A program made the position numbers and the translations under genes. Positions 34,139-42,065 of a DNA stretch of 64,000 nt are shown piece by piece; within the stretch, counting starts at the first letter, position 1, and the number at the start of each line of letters is the position of its first letter. The notes under the pieces are model-generated. The model did not search any database. It was given only the letters and a program-made list of their open reading frames with translations, and was not told the origin of the DNA. Source of the stretch: Mycobacterium europaeum (lineage in GTDB: Bacteria > Actinomycetota > Actinomycetes > Mycobacteriales > Mycobacteriaceae); contig NZ_LQOU01000051.1 in NCBI RefSeq assembly GCF_002102155.1, forward strand, positions 62,001-126,000. Direction: 5' to 3'.

Positions 34139-34179
34139 GAATAGGGGCCGATGGCCACGATCGACGAAGGACCGTACGC

Positions 34180-34923
34180 ATGACACTGCCTGATCTCGTC
34201 CTCGTCCACGGTGGTGAACATGCTGGAGACTGTTGGGATCTGACGGTCGCACAGCTGCGCAGGCTCGAATCGCGGCTGCGAATCCTCGCAGTGGACCTGC
34301 CCGGCCACGGGTCGAAGCCGGGTGATCTGGCGACGGCCACCATCGGCGAATGGGCGGACTCGGTCGTCGCCGACATCGAGGAGGCCGGCCTCGGCGACGT
34401 GGTCATCGTCGGTCACTCGATGGCCGGCGTGACGGTGCCTGACGTCGTCACCAAACTGGGCTCGGCACGGGTTCGGGAGATGATCTTGGCGACCGCGTTC
34501 GTACCGCCGCAGGGAAGAGCAATCGTGGACACCCTCGGCGGTCCTCTTGCGTTCTTCGCGCGCCGAGCCGCCACCAGCGGCAAGCCGGCGAAAGTTCCGA
34601 AGGCCGCCGCCAGATACGCGTTCTGCAATGGCATGACTCCCGCGCAGCGGACTTTCACGCTGTCCCGGCTCTGCCCGGAATCAGCGCGAATCCCGGCCGA
34701 GCCCGTCGACCGGAGCGCCCTCCCGCAGGACGTGAGGCGGACCTGGATCCTGACAACGCGAGACCGGGCACTGTCGGTGCGGTCACAGCGCGACAGCATC
34801 AACGCCCTCGGTGGCGTGCACGAAGAGATCCCGGTCGCAGCATGCCACGAACTGATGATCAGCCATCCAGAACTGTTGGCACAGATCCTGATCCAACGAT
34901 GCCGCTCCTGGCAGCGCGACTAG
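34180..34923 (+). CDS. Alpha/beta-hydrolase (esterase/hydroxynitrile-lyase-like)
   Basis: A 247-residue hydrolase with LVHGGEHAGDCW, the nucleophile elbow VGHSMAGVT and the catalytic His in ACHELMISHPE. These features place it in the EstC/plant HNL-like group, different from the MhpC-type enzyme at 23313. The frame is open far upstream, but ATG 34180 starts the conserved part and the operator-like site lies before it. It is monocistronic. Possible roles are ester or lactone hydrolysis. Confidence 0.8.
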   Translation: MTLPDLVLVHGGEHAGDCWDLTVAQLRRLESRLRILAVDLPGHGSKPGDLATATIGEWADSVVADIEEAGLGDVVIVGHSMAGVTVPDVVTKLGSARVREMILATAFVPPQGRAIVDTLGGPLAFFARRAATSGKPAKVPKAAARYAFCNGMTPAQRTFTLSRLCPESARIPAEPVDRSALPQDVRRTWILTTRDRALSVRSQRDSINALGGVHEEIPVAACHELMISHPELLAQILIQRCRSWQRD

Positions 34924-35008
34924 ATCGAACCGACACCGTATCCGGCCCCGACCCGGCATCTCCTAAATCTCCCCGGACCAACCGGACGTCGAGACCGAGA
35001 CGACCACC

Positions 35009-36100
35009 CTATGCCCAATCGCGCAGGACGGCCTCGGTGTCGGCTCCGGGCACGCCGGGCGGGGTCGGCTGGGTAGGCACCGTGCGGGAGAACCGGGGGG
35101 CCGGAGCAGGAAATAGCGAGCCGTTCTCGCGGTAGAAGGTGTCGCGCTCGGTGTTGTGCGACTCGGTCTCGACTTCGCCGAACGACAGCACCGGGGTCAC
35201 GCACGCGTCGCTGTTGGCAAACACGGTTGCCCAGTGGTCGCGGTCGTGGGCGGCGAAGATCGCGGTGAGCTTTGCGCGCAACTCGGGCCAGCGGGCCACG
35301 TCGTTCTGGCCGGGCAGTTCTGCCGCGTCGAGGCCCAGCTTCTCGATCAGCTCGGCGTAGAACTGCGGCTCGATCGATCCGACCGCGACATAACGCCCGT
35401 CGGCGCATTCGTAGGTGTCGTAGTACGGCGCGCCGGTGTCGAGCATGTTCGTGCCGCGCGCATCGCTCCACAGTCCCATATGGCGAAGCGCCCACATCAT
35501 CGTGGCGAGCACGCTGGAGCCGTCGACCATCGCCGCATCGACGACCTGGCCCTTGCCGGAGCGTTCCCGCTCCCACAGCGCGGCGAGAATCCCGACCAGC
35601 AGGAACATCGAGCCACCGCCGAAATCGCCGACGAGGTTCAGTGGCGGCACCGGCCGCTCGCCGGCCCGGCCGACGGCGTGCAGCACACCGTTGAGGGAGA
35701 TGTAGTTGATGTCGTGTCCGGCCTGCCGGCTGCGCGGCCCGCTCTGGCCCCACCCCGTCATCCGGGCATAGACCAAGCGGTGGTTGACCTTTGCGCAGTC
35801 CTGCGGGCCCAGCCCGAGATGCTCGGTGACGCCGGGCCGGTAGCCCTCGATCAACACGTCGGCCTTGGCGATCAGCCGCAGGACCAGATCGCGGTCCTCC
35901 TCGGTCTTGAGGTCGGCTGCCACCGACCGACGGTTGCGCAACACGTGGCTGCTTGCCTTGGTGGGGTTGCCCGACCGCTTGCCCGGCCGCTCGACGCGCA
36001 CGACGTCGGCACCCAGGTCGCCGAGGATCATCGCAGCGTGCGGGCCGGGACCGATACCGGCCAGCTCAACGACTCGCAAACCCTTCAGAGGTCCCGCCAT
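35009..36100 (-). CDS. CaiB/BaiF-family protein, alpha-methylacyl-CoA racemase-like
   Basis: A 363-residue family III protein closest in pattern to MCR/AMACR: LAGIGPGPHAAMILGDLGADV, the catalytic-type AGHDINYISLNGVL (His/Asp), and VGDFGGGSMFL. Racemases flip the 2-methyl centre so that S-specific acyl-CoA dehydrogenases can act on branched chains. That would suit substrates with a 2-arylpropionate or isoprenoid-type side chain. ATG 36100 is chosen; 36121 is possible. It is divergent from the thiolase at 36217. Confidence 0.85.
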   Translation of the reverse strand: MAGPLKGLRVVELAGIGPGPHAAMILGDLGADVVRVERPGKRSGNPTKASSHVLRNRRSVAADLKTEEDRDLVLRLIAKADVLIEGYRPGVTEHLGLGPQDCAKVNHRLVYARMTGWGQSGPRSRQAGHDINYISLNGVLHAVGRAGERPVPPLNLVGDFGGGSMFLLVGILAALWERERSGKGQVVDAAMVDGSSVLATMMWALRHMGLWSDARGTNMLDTGAPYYDTYECADGRYVAVGSIEPQFYAELIEKLGLDAAELPGQNDVARWPELRAKLTAIFAAHDRDHWATVFANSDACVTPVLSFGEVETESHNTERDTFYRENGSLFPAPAPRFSRTVPTQPTPPGVPGADTEAVLRDWA

Positions 36101-36131
36101 ATCTCTACCGCCCTTTCCCAACGGACCCGGG

Positions 36132-36157
36132 TATACCGATATCTATTTAACGGTATA
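36132..36157. promoter_or_regulatory. Inverted repeat TATACCG-N12-CGGTATA in the racemase/thiolase promoter region
   Basis: Perfect 7-bp arms lie 31 bp from the racemase start and 59 bp from the thiolase start. Its right side CTAT-TT-AACGGTATAG repeats the element at 34101. A likely operator for the divergent pair. Confidence 0.45.
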
Positions 36158-36216
36158 GACTGGCGCGAACGGCTGGGTCGGCAACCCGTTCGCCGTCCGA
36201 CGACCTAGGGAGAGAC

Positions 36217-37407
36217 ATGGGGACAGCAACGCCCCGCGCAGTGATCATCGCCGCCGCCCGCACGGCGATCGGCACTGCACGCAAGGGCACATTGGCCAAC
36301 ATGGACGCCATCGATCTCGCGAAGCCGGTTGTCACAGCGGCCATCGACCGATCGGGCCTAGCTGCCTCGGACTTCGAGGACCTGGTGCTCGCCGAGAGCA
36401 TGCAGGGCGGCGGGGACAGCGCCCGCTACGTCGCGGTCGACCTGGGACTCGACCAGATTCCGGGAATGGCCGTCAATCGGCAGTGTGCGTCCAGCCTGAC
36501 TGCCATCGCCGTGGGCGCGGGTCAGATCGCCGCGGGGATGAGTCGTGCGGTGTTGGCGGGTGGGATGGAATCCTGTTCCACCACGCCGCTTCTGCGTAAG
36601 CGCAAGCCCTTCACCACCGGCAAGTCCGCCGAGGACTACCAGGATCCGTGGATGCCGCTCTCGCACCCGCCCGCCGACGATGCGCCCGCAATCGACATGT
36701 CGATCACCGTGGCGCACAACTGTGCGGTGCAGTACGGCATCACCCGGCAAGACCAGGACGAGTGGGCGCTGCGCTCACACCAGCGCGCGATCAAAGCCAT
36801 CGACGCAGGTTCGTTCCTCGACGAGATCGTGCCCATCGAAGTGCCCCAAGCCGACGGCTCGACGGTCGCGTTCGCCGAGGACGAGCATCCCCGGCGGGGC
36901 ACCACGCTCGAGGTGCTGGCGGGCTTGAAGGTACTGCACCCGGAGATCGACGGTTTCACCGTCACCGCGGGCAATTCCTCGGGCATCAACGATGCGGCCG
37001 CGGTGGTCGCCCTGGCAGCCGCCGGCTCGCAGGTCGCTCCGCTGGCCAATGTACTCTCGTGGGCCGCGGTCGGTGTGGCACCCAACCGCACGGGCAGTGG
37101 GCCGATCACCGCGATTCCCAAGGCACTTGAGCTGGCCGGCCGCACGATCGATGACGTCGCACTATTCGAGATCAACGAGGCCTTCGCCGCGCAGGCGGTC
37201 GCCTGCGCGCGGGAACTGAAACTCGACGAGGAGATTGTCAACGTCTACGGCTCGGGCATCAGCCTCGGCCACCCGATCGCGGCCACCGGTGCGCGGATGG
37301 TGACCTCGGCTATCTATGAACTTCGCCGCCGCGGCGGCGGCATCGGCGTGCTGTCGATGTGTGCCGGCGGCGGGATGGGTGCTGCAATGGTTATCGAGGT
37401 GGTTTGA
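36217..37407 (+). CDS. Acetyl-CoA C-acyltransferase (degradative thiolase, FadA-type)
   Basis: A 396-residue true thiolase with all catalytic elements: nucleophile Cys90 in NRQCASSL, NEAFAAQAV, the His in LGHPIAATGAR and the second Cys in SMCAGGGMGAA (about 382). It performs the last step of beta-oxidation, cleaving 3-ketoacyl-CoA with CoA. It is followed by a cysteine-free OB-fold gene at 37409, an unusual neighbour for a FadA-type thiolase. Confidence 0.92.
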   Translation: MGTATPRAVIIAAARTAIGTARKGTLANMDAIDLAKPVVTAAIDRSGLAASDFEDLVLAESMQGGGDSARYVAVDLGLDQIPGMAVNRQCASSLTAIAVGAGQIAAGMSRAVLAGGMESCSTTPLLRKRKPFTTGKSAEDYQDPWMPLSHPPADDAPAIDMSITVAHNCAVQYGITRQDQDEWALRSHQRAIKAIDAGSFLDEIVPIEVPQADGSTVAFAEDEHPRRGTTLEVLAGLKVLHPEIDGFTVTAGNSSGINDAAAVVALAAAGSQVAPLANVLSWAAVGVAPNRTGSGPITAIPKALELAGRTIDDVALFEINEAFAAQAVACARELKLDEEIVNVYGSGISLGHPIAATGARMVTSAIYELRRRGGGIGVLSMCAGGGMGAAMVIEVV

Positions 37408-37408
37408 G

Positions 37409-37822
37409 ATGAGCGCGTTGATCAACGAGGGACTGTTCCGGGTCGACGGCGACCGTTCGGTGCTGTTCGGTTCGCGCCGACGCTCTACGGATGTGGTGAA
37501 GTTCCCCGCCGAGCGTCCGGAATTATTCGATGGCACAGACGATATCGAGCCGATCGAACTGTCCACCGAGGGAACCCTGTACACCTACACCACCCAGGAG
37601 TTCGCACCGCCGCTGCCCTACAAAGGCCATCGCAGCCCCGAGAAGTTCCGGCCATATGTGGTGGGCTTCGTCGAACTGCCGGAGGGTCTTTTGGTAGAGG
37701 CCCTGATCGTGGGTGCATCCTCCGATGCTCTACGCATCGGCCAGCCGATGGTGTCGACCACGACGACCCTGGAAACCGCTGACGGGCAATCGTTTCTGAC
37801 CTATGCGTTCCGCCCGGCCTGA
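37409..37822 (+). CDS. OB-fold (DUF35-like) protein lacking zinc-ribbon cysteines
   Basis: A 137-residue protein with the DUF35 OB-fold pattern STEGTLYTYTTQEF, RPYVVGFVELPEGLLVEALI and a C-terminal strand pair. It contains no Cys; the place where the zinc ribbon should be reads GSRRRSTDVVKFPAERP. Its ATG follows the thiolase stop by 1 nt, so it is surely coupled and probably a partner subunit. The frame upstream of 37409 is thiolase shadow. How it folds without zinc is the open point. Confidence 0.75.
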   Translation: MSALINEGLFRVDGDRSVLFGSRRRSTDVVKFPAERPELFDGTDDIEPIELSTEGTLYTYTTQEFAPPLPYKGHRSPEKFRPYVVGFVELPEGLLVEALIVGASSDALRIGQPMVSTTTTLETADGQSFLTYAFRPA

Positions 37823-37864
37823 CATCGTTGGACCCGGCGCGACCCGGTCAAAGCCGGCCTGCAG

Positions 37865-38467
37865 TCAGGGGCGGGCCATGGCATGGATCATTTCGGCGAC
37901 CACGGCGATCATCTCGTCGCGGTCCACGGGGACGGACTGGGTCTGTACCGCATACCACGAACGGTCGAGCAGACCCATCACGGCCACACCGATCACCTCT
38001 GGCGAGTGTGCTCCGGCGCCGCCGATGGCTTGTCCCAGCTTCCATGCGGCACGCGTCAGCATGCGGTTGCGGGAACGGCGAAACGCCTCATCATCCGGGG
38101 CGGAGTGGGCCGAGGCCAGCACGAACGCGCCGTGGCGATCGAGGTAGGCGAAGTAGTCGCCGACCCAGTTGCGAAGATCGTCGCGCGCCAAGGTTCCACC
38201 GAAATCCTCCAGAACGGAAAGTACCGCGAGCACATCGTGATACGCGGTCTCACCGAGAACGTTGAAAACCTCACGCTTGTCCTTGAAGTAGGTGTAGAAC
38301 CCGGCACGCGAGATGCCGCAAGATTCGGTGATTGCGTTGATTGGTGTGCCGGCATAGCCGCGCTCGAGGAAGAGTTGGCGGCTGGCGTTGAGTATCGCGG
38401 TCCTCGTGCGCACGCCACGGGTGGCGTCCAACTCCTCGGCGGGCCGGGAACCCGAAGTCACTGTCAT
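37865..38467 (-). CDS. TetR-family repressor, candidate master regulator of the island
   Basis: A 200-residue TetR protein. Its helix-turn-helix contains AITESCGISRAGFYTYFKDK (about residues 40-60) and its C-terminal domain is helical. ATG 38467 is used because the frame to 38566 runs through the promoter region. The 146-bp region between it and the amidohydrolase at 38614 holds two of the strongest copies of the recurrent palindrome, one directly before its own start, the usual layout for TetR autorepression. The same sequence lies before at least seven other transcription units here. The ligand may be a CoA-thioester intermediate. Confidence 0.85.
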   Translation of the reverse strand: MTVTSGSRPAEELDATRGVRTRTAILNASRQLFLERGYAGTPINAITESCGISRAGFYTYFKDKREVFNVLGETAYHDVLAVLSVLEDFGGTLARDDLRNWVGDYFAYLDRHGAFVLASAHSAPDDEAFRRSRNRMLTRAAWKLGQAIGGAGAHSPEVIGVAVMGLLDRSWYAVQTQSVPVDRDEMIAVVAEMIHAMARP

Positions 38468-38482
38468 GGCCAAGACCGTATA

Positions 38483-38496
38483 CGACAGGAATGTCA
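38483..38496. promoter_or_regulatory. Operator-like palindrome CGACA-GGAA-TGTCA before the TetR gene
   Basis: One mismatch from the consensus, 15 bp upstream of the TetR start. On the minus strand TTGACA opens the site and TATACG follows it, which may be a -10, so binding would block the repressor's own promoter. Confidence 0.6.
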
Positions 38497-38551
38497 ACTG
38501 GCAATCGCTGCACTGCAAAGTGCCTGCTGCGGTATTTACAGCGTCACTACT

Positions 38552-38565
38552 TGACACTATTGTCA
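38552..38565. promoter_or_regulatory. Perfect operator-like palindrome TGACA-CTAT-TGTCA before the amidohydrolase
   Basis: The only perfect copy. The symmetry extends to CTTGACA-CTAT-TGTCAAG (38550-38567), 7-bp arms. It lies 48 bp upstream of ATG 38614 and 55 bp from the copy at 38483. Confidence 0.65.
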
Positions 38566-38613
38566 AGTTAGGTCAAGCTCGACAGCACGCCGAGTAAGAG
38601 GAAGAGGCAAGCG

Positions 38614-39849
38614 ATGACGCAGTTCACCGAGGCACCGATCTTCGATGCCGACCAGCACATGTATGAAACGCCGGAGGCACTGACCAAGTATCTGCCCGAG
38701 CAGTACCGGTCGAAGGTGCAGTTCGTCCAGATCGGCCGGCACACCCGCATCGCGATCCTGAACAAGATCACCGACTACATGCCGAATCCGACGTTCGAGC
38801 GGGTCGCCGCCCCCGGGGCGCACGAGAAGTTCTACTCCGGGCAGAATCCCGAGGGACTGTCGATGCGGCAGATGTCCGGCCGCGGTATCGAGGCGCCGGC
38901 CGGTTCCCGCAACCCCGAGGACCGGATTGCCGAGATGGACCGGCAGGGGGTGGAGGCGTGCCTGAACTTCCCCACCCTGGCCAACCTGGTCGAGCATTCG
39001 GCCGCCGAGGATCCCGATCTGACGGCGGCGATCATTCACGCGCTCAACCAGTGGATGCTGGAGCACTGGGGCTATGTCTACGCCGACCGGGTCTACTCGA
39101 CCCCGGTGCTCACCCTGGGGATTGTCGACAATGCGCGCCGCGAGCTCGAGTACATCCTGGAGAACGGGGCCAAGGTCGCGCTGATCAAACCAGCACCGGT
39201 CAACGGTTACAAGGGCTGGCGATCGCCCGCACTGCCCGAGTTCGATCCGTTCTGGAATGACGTCCAGGCCGCCGGACTGCCCATCGTGCTACACGCCAGC
39301 CAGCCCCCGCTGCAGGAGTACATCGACAGGTGGGAGCCCCCGGAGACCAGCAGTGCCTTCGAGATGTCAGCGTTCAAGTGGACTGCTCTCGGCCACCGGG
39401 AGATTGCCGACATGCTGACCAGCCTGATCTGCCACGGCACCCTCACCCGGTTCCCGAAGCTGCGCATCGCCAGCGTCGAGAACGGCAGCTCCTGGATCCA
39501 TCCGCTGTTCTACGACCTGGGCGAGACCTACAAGAAGATGCCGCAGAACTTCGAGGAGCATCCGCACGATGTCTTCCGTCGCAACATCTGGGTCAGCCCG
39601 TTCTGGGAGGGCCGGGTATCCGATGTGGTCGAAACCGTCGGTTGGGACAAGGTGCTGTTCGGTTCGGACTGGCCCCATCCCGAGGGCCTCGCGACACCCA
39701 AGGGCTATTGGAAGTACGCCGAGGGGATGGACAGGCGACGCACTTACGACTTCATGGGTGACAACGCCCGTCGGTTCATGGGCTTGCCGATCCGCAACCC
39801 CGACCCCGATGCGGTGAACCCGCCGGTTCTGGAAACCGCTGGCGCATAA
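38614..39849 (+). CDS. Amidohydrolase-2 (ACMSD-like) metal-dependent hydrolase or decarboxylase
   Basis: A 411-residue TIM-barrel protein with N-terminal metal site DADQH, barrel His in VLHASQPP, and the late acid in FGSDWPHPEG. ACMSD relatives decarboxylate or hydrolyse aromatic and ring-opened acids with one metal ion. It has a strong operator-like site before it and an intrinsic terminator after it, so it is a monocistronic, tightly regulated unit. The reaction cannot be told from sequence. Confidence 0.85.
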   Translation: MTQFTEAPIFDADQHMYETPEALTKYLPEQYRSKVQFVQIGRHTRIAILNKITDYMPNPTFERVAAPGAHEKFYSGQNPEGLSMRQMSGRGIEAPAGSRNPEDRIAEMDRQGVEACLNFPTLANLVEHSAAEDPDLTAAIIHALNQWMLEHWGYVYADRVYSTPVLTLGIVDNARRELEYILENGAKVALIKPAPVNGYKGWRSPALPEFDPFWNDVQAAGLPIVLHASQPPLQEYIDRWEPPETSSAFEMSAFKWTALGHREIADMLTSLICHGTLTRFPKLRIASVENGSSWIHPLFYDLGETYKKMPQNFEEHPHDVFRRNIWVSPFWEGRVSDVVETVGWDKVLFGSDWPHPEGLATPKGYWKYAEGMDRRRTYDFMGDNARRFMGLPIRNPDPDAVNPPVLETAGA

Positions 39850-39858
39850 CAGTCGAGC

Positions 39859-39896
39859 AGGAGAATGGCCCGAGCATTCACTCGGGCCATTCTCCT
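39859..39896 (+). terminator. Strong hairpin terminator after the amidohydrolase
   Basis: Perfect 16-bp arms (AGGAGAATGGCCCGAG and its complement) enclose the loop CATTCA, 9 bp after the TAA. No U-tract follows, as is common for mycobacterial terminators. Confidence 0.8.
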
Positions 39897-39944
39897 GAGT
39901 GGTGAGCGGTGGCCCCCTGAGGCCGCAAAGATCCTCTCTAATCC

Positions 39945-39960
39945 GATATATAGTTATAGA
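39945..39960. promoter_or_regulatory. AT-rich element containing TATATAGTTATAG
   Basis: The 13-mer TATATAGTTATAG (39947-39959) is shared with the palindrome at 55861-55876. It lies 77 bp before the thiolase-like gene at 40037 and contains possible -10 sequences, so it may be promoter and operator at once. Confidence 0.4.
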
Positions 39961-40036
39961 CTTAGCGCCGCAGCGAGGAATGCCGGACGCCGGTCGGCAA
40001 TGCCGCCTTCGCCCCGCAGTGCCCGAAAGGAGCCCC

Positions 40037-41188
40037 ATGAGCAGCCCTGACATCGCCATCATCGGCGTCGGAATCCACCCCTTCGGTCGGTACGCAGATC
40101 GCTCCGCGCTGGAGTTGGGAGCGGTGGCAATCAACCGGGCGGTCAAGGATGCGGGAATCCATTGGACCGACGTGGACAGCCTCTACGCCGGCAGCCTGGA
40201 GGTGGCGAACCCCGAGGCCGTCACCGGAATCGTGGGCATGACCGGCTTACCCGCGCGCGCCACCCTGAGCGGATGCGCCACCGGCAACTCGTTGTTGACG
40301 CTGGCTGCGCGTGATGTGTTGGCCGGCGAGGCGGAGATCGCCGTCGGTGTGGGGCTGGACAAGCACCCCCGCGGCGCATTCGGTGCCGACCCGTCAGTGT
40401 CCGGCCTGCCGCAGTGGTACGGCGACCAGGGCATGTTCTTGACGACCCATTACTTCGGCACGAAGATCATGCGCTACATGCACGACCACGACATCAGCGA
40501 ACAGACGCTGGCCCGGGTTGCGGCCAAGAACTTCGCCAACGGCGCCCTGGCGCCGCACGCGTGGCGCCGCAAGGCGATGAGCGTCGAGGCGATCCTGGAC
40601 TCACCGGTGGTGAACGCCCCGCTGCGCCAGTACATGTACTGCAATCCGAACGAGGGCGCGGCGGCCGTGGTGGTCTGCCGCGCCGATAAGGCAAAGCAGT
40701 ACACCGACACCCCGATCTATCTGCGCGCCTCAGCGCTGCGCAGTCGCCGCGAGGGTGCCTACGAGCTGCTGCGCACCTCGATCGAGCTGCCGATAGTGCC
40801 CGGAACCACCGCCGAGGCGGCCAAGGCCGCCTACGAACAGGCCGGGATCGGACCCGAAGACATCGACGTCGCGCAGTTGCAGGACACCGACTCCGGGTCG
40901 GAGATCATTCACATGGCCGAGACCATGCTGTGCAAGGACGGCGAACAAGAGGCACTGCTGGCCGATGGCGCCACCGAGATCGGCGGCCGCATCCCGATCA
41001 ACACCGACGGCGGGCTGCTGGCCAACGGTGAGCCGGTCGGCGCGTCGGGCCTGCGGCAGATCTACGAACTCGTCCATCAACTACGGGGGACCGCCGGCGA
41101 ACGCCAGGTGCCCAACGACCCCCAGGTGGCCCTGGCCCAGCTGTACGGGGCACCCGGCACGGCCGCCGTCGCCATCCTCAGCAAGTAG
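40037..41188 (+). CDS. Thiolase-fold lipid-transfer-like protein with altered active site
   Basis: A 383-residue Ltp/SCPx-type protein. It keeps a Cys at the nucleophile position (SGCATGNSL, about residue 80), but the conserved GHP is changed to NGEPVGASG, and the YDxFT of Ltp2-type aldolases is QDTDSGSE. No DUF35 gene is adjacent. It may be a thiolase with unusual chemistry or an aldolase variant. ATG 40037 follows AAAGGAG; the frame to 39899 is not conserved. It starts a plus operon running to 46436. Confidence 0.78.
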   Translation: MSSPDIAIIGVGIHPFGRYADRSALELGAVAINRAVKDAGIHWTDVDSLYAGSLEVANPEAVTGIVGMTGLPARATLSGCATGNSLLTLAARDVLAGEAEIAVGVGLDKHPRGAFGADPSVSGLPQWYGDQGMFLTTHYFGTKIMRYMHDHDISEQTLARVAAKNFANGALAPHAWRRKAMSVEAILDSPVVNAPLRQYMYCNPNEGAAAVVVCRADKAKQYTDTPIYLRASALRSRREGAYELLRTSIELPIVPGTTAEAAKAAYEQAGIGPEDIDVAQLQDTDSGSEIIHMAETMLCKDGEQEALLADGATEIGGRIPINTDGGLLANGEPVGASGLRQIYELVHQLRGTAGERQVPNDPQVALAQLYGAPGTAAVAILSK

Positions 41189-41200
41189 GCGCGGGCCCGG

Positions 41201-42043
41201 ATGTCCAAAGACGGTTCGGTCACCGTCGACGACGTCGATATCCGCTACACCGAAAGCGGTTCCGGCCCAACGCTGGTCTTCGTCCACGGCGCCTACGTGA
41301 CCGGCTCGCTGTGGGACGACGTCATCGCTCGGCTGTCCGCCGGCTTCCGGTGTGTCGCGCCGAGCTGGCCGTTCGGCGCACAGTCTGCGCCCGTCGGCGC
41401 CCCGAACCTGGGGGTGGCGGCCGCGGGACGACGGATCGTGGGTCTGCTGGAGGTGCTCGACTTGCGCGACGTCACGTTGATCGCCAATGACACCGGCGGG
41501 GGCATCGTGCTGGCCGCGCTGGGCGACACGGCACTGGACTTCGGCCGGGTGTCGCGACTGGTGTTCACCAATTGCGACAGCTATGAACACTTTCCGCCGA
41601 AATCGTTCGCGCCGATCGTGAAGTTGTGCGGTTCGAGCGCCCGCGCCGGCGCCGTGGTGATGCGGGCGCTGGCGACCGGCCCGGGCCGGTCGTTCTTCGC
41701 CTCGGCGGTCACTCGGCACGGCATCCCCGCCGAGCGCCAGCCCGCCATCTTCGGCGGGTTTATGACCTCATCTGCGGTCCGCCGAGAAGCGGTCCGGTTC
41801 AGCGCCGACCTCAACCCGCGCTACACACTCGCTGCGACCGGCGCCATCGCCGAGTGGAACAAGCCGGCGCTGATGGCGTGGGGATCCCAGGACAAGATGT
41901 TCCCCCTGACACATGCGCAGCGGCTGGCCGAGGCCTTCCCGAACGGCCAACTGCGCACCATCGAGGACAGCTCGACCTACGTGATGCTGGACCAACCCGA
42001 CGAATTAGCCACCACGGTGACCGATTTCGTCAGGAATTCCTAG
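41201..42043 (+). CDS. Alpha/beta-hydrolase with Asp nucleophile (haloalkane dehalogenase/epoxide hydrolase-like)
   Basis: A 280-residue protein with the oxyanion HGAYVTGSLWDD and an elbow reading IANDTGGGI, so the nucleophile is Asp97 as in dehalogenases and epoxide hydrolases. Where these enzymes have a catalytic His near the end, this one reads DSSTYVMLDQPDEL, with no His. It may therefore form but not resolve an ester intermediate, or act without covalent catalysis. It lies 12 bp after the thiolase-like gene. Confidence 0.78.
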   Translation: MSKDGSVTVDDVDIRYTESGSGPTLVFVHGAYVTGSLWDDVIARLSAGFRCVAPSWPFGAQSAPVGAPNLGVAAAGRRIVGLLEVLDLRDVTLIANDTGGGIVLAALGDTALDFGRVSRLVFTNCDSYEHFPPKSFAPIVKLCGSSARAGAVVMRALATGPGRSFFASAVTRHGIPAERQPAIFGGFMTSSAVRREAVRFSADLNPRYTLAATGAIAEWNKPALMAWGSQDKMFPLTHAQRLAEAFPNGQLRTIEDSSTYVMLDQPDELATTVTDFVRNS

Positions 42044-42065
42044 TGCATCCGGTGAACCCAAGGAC

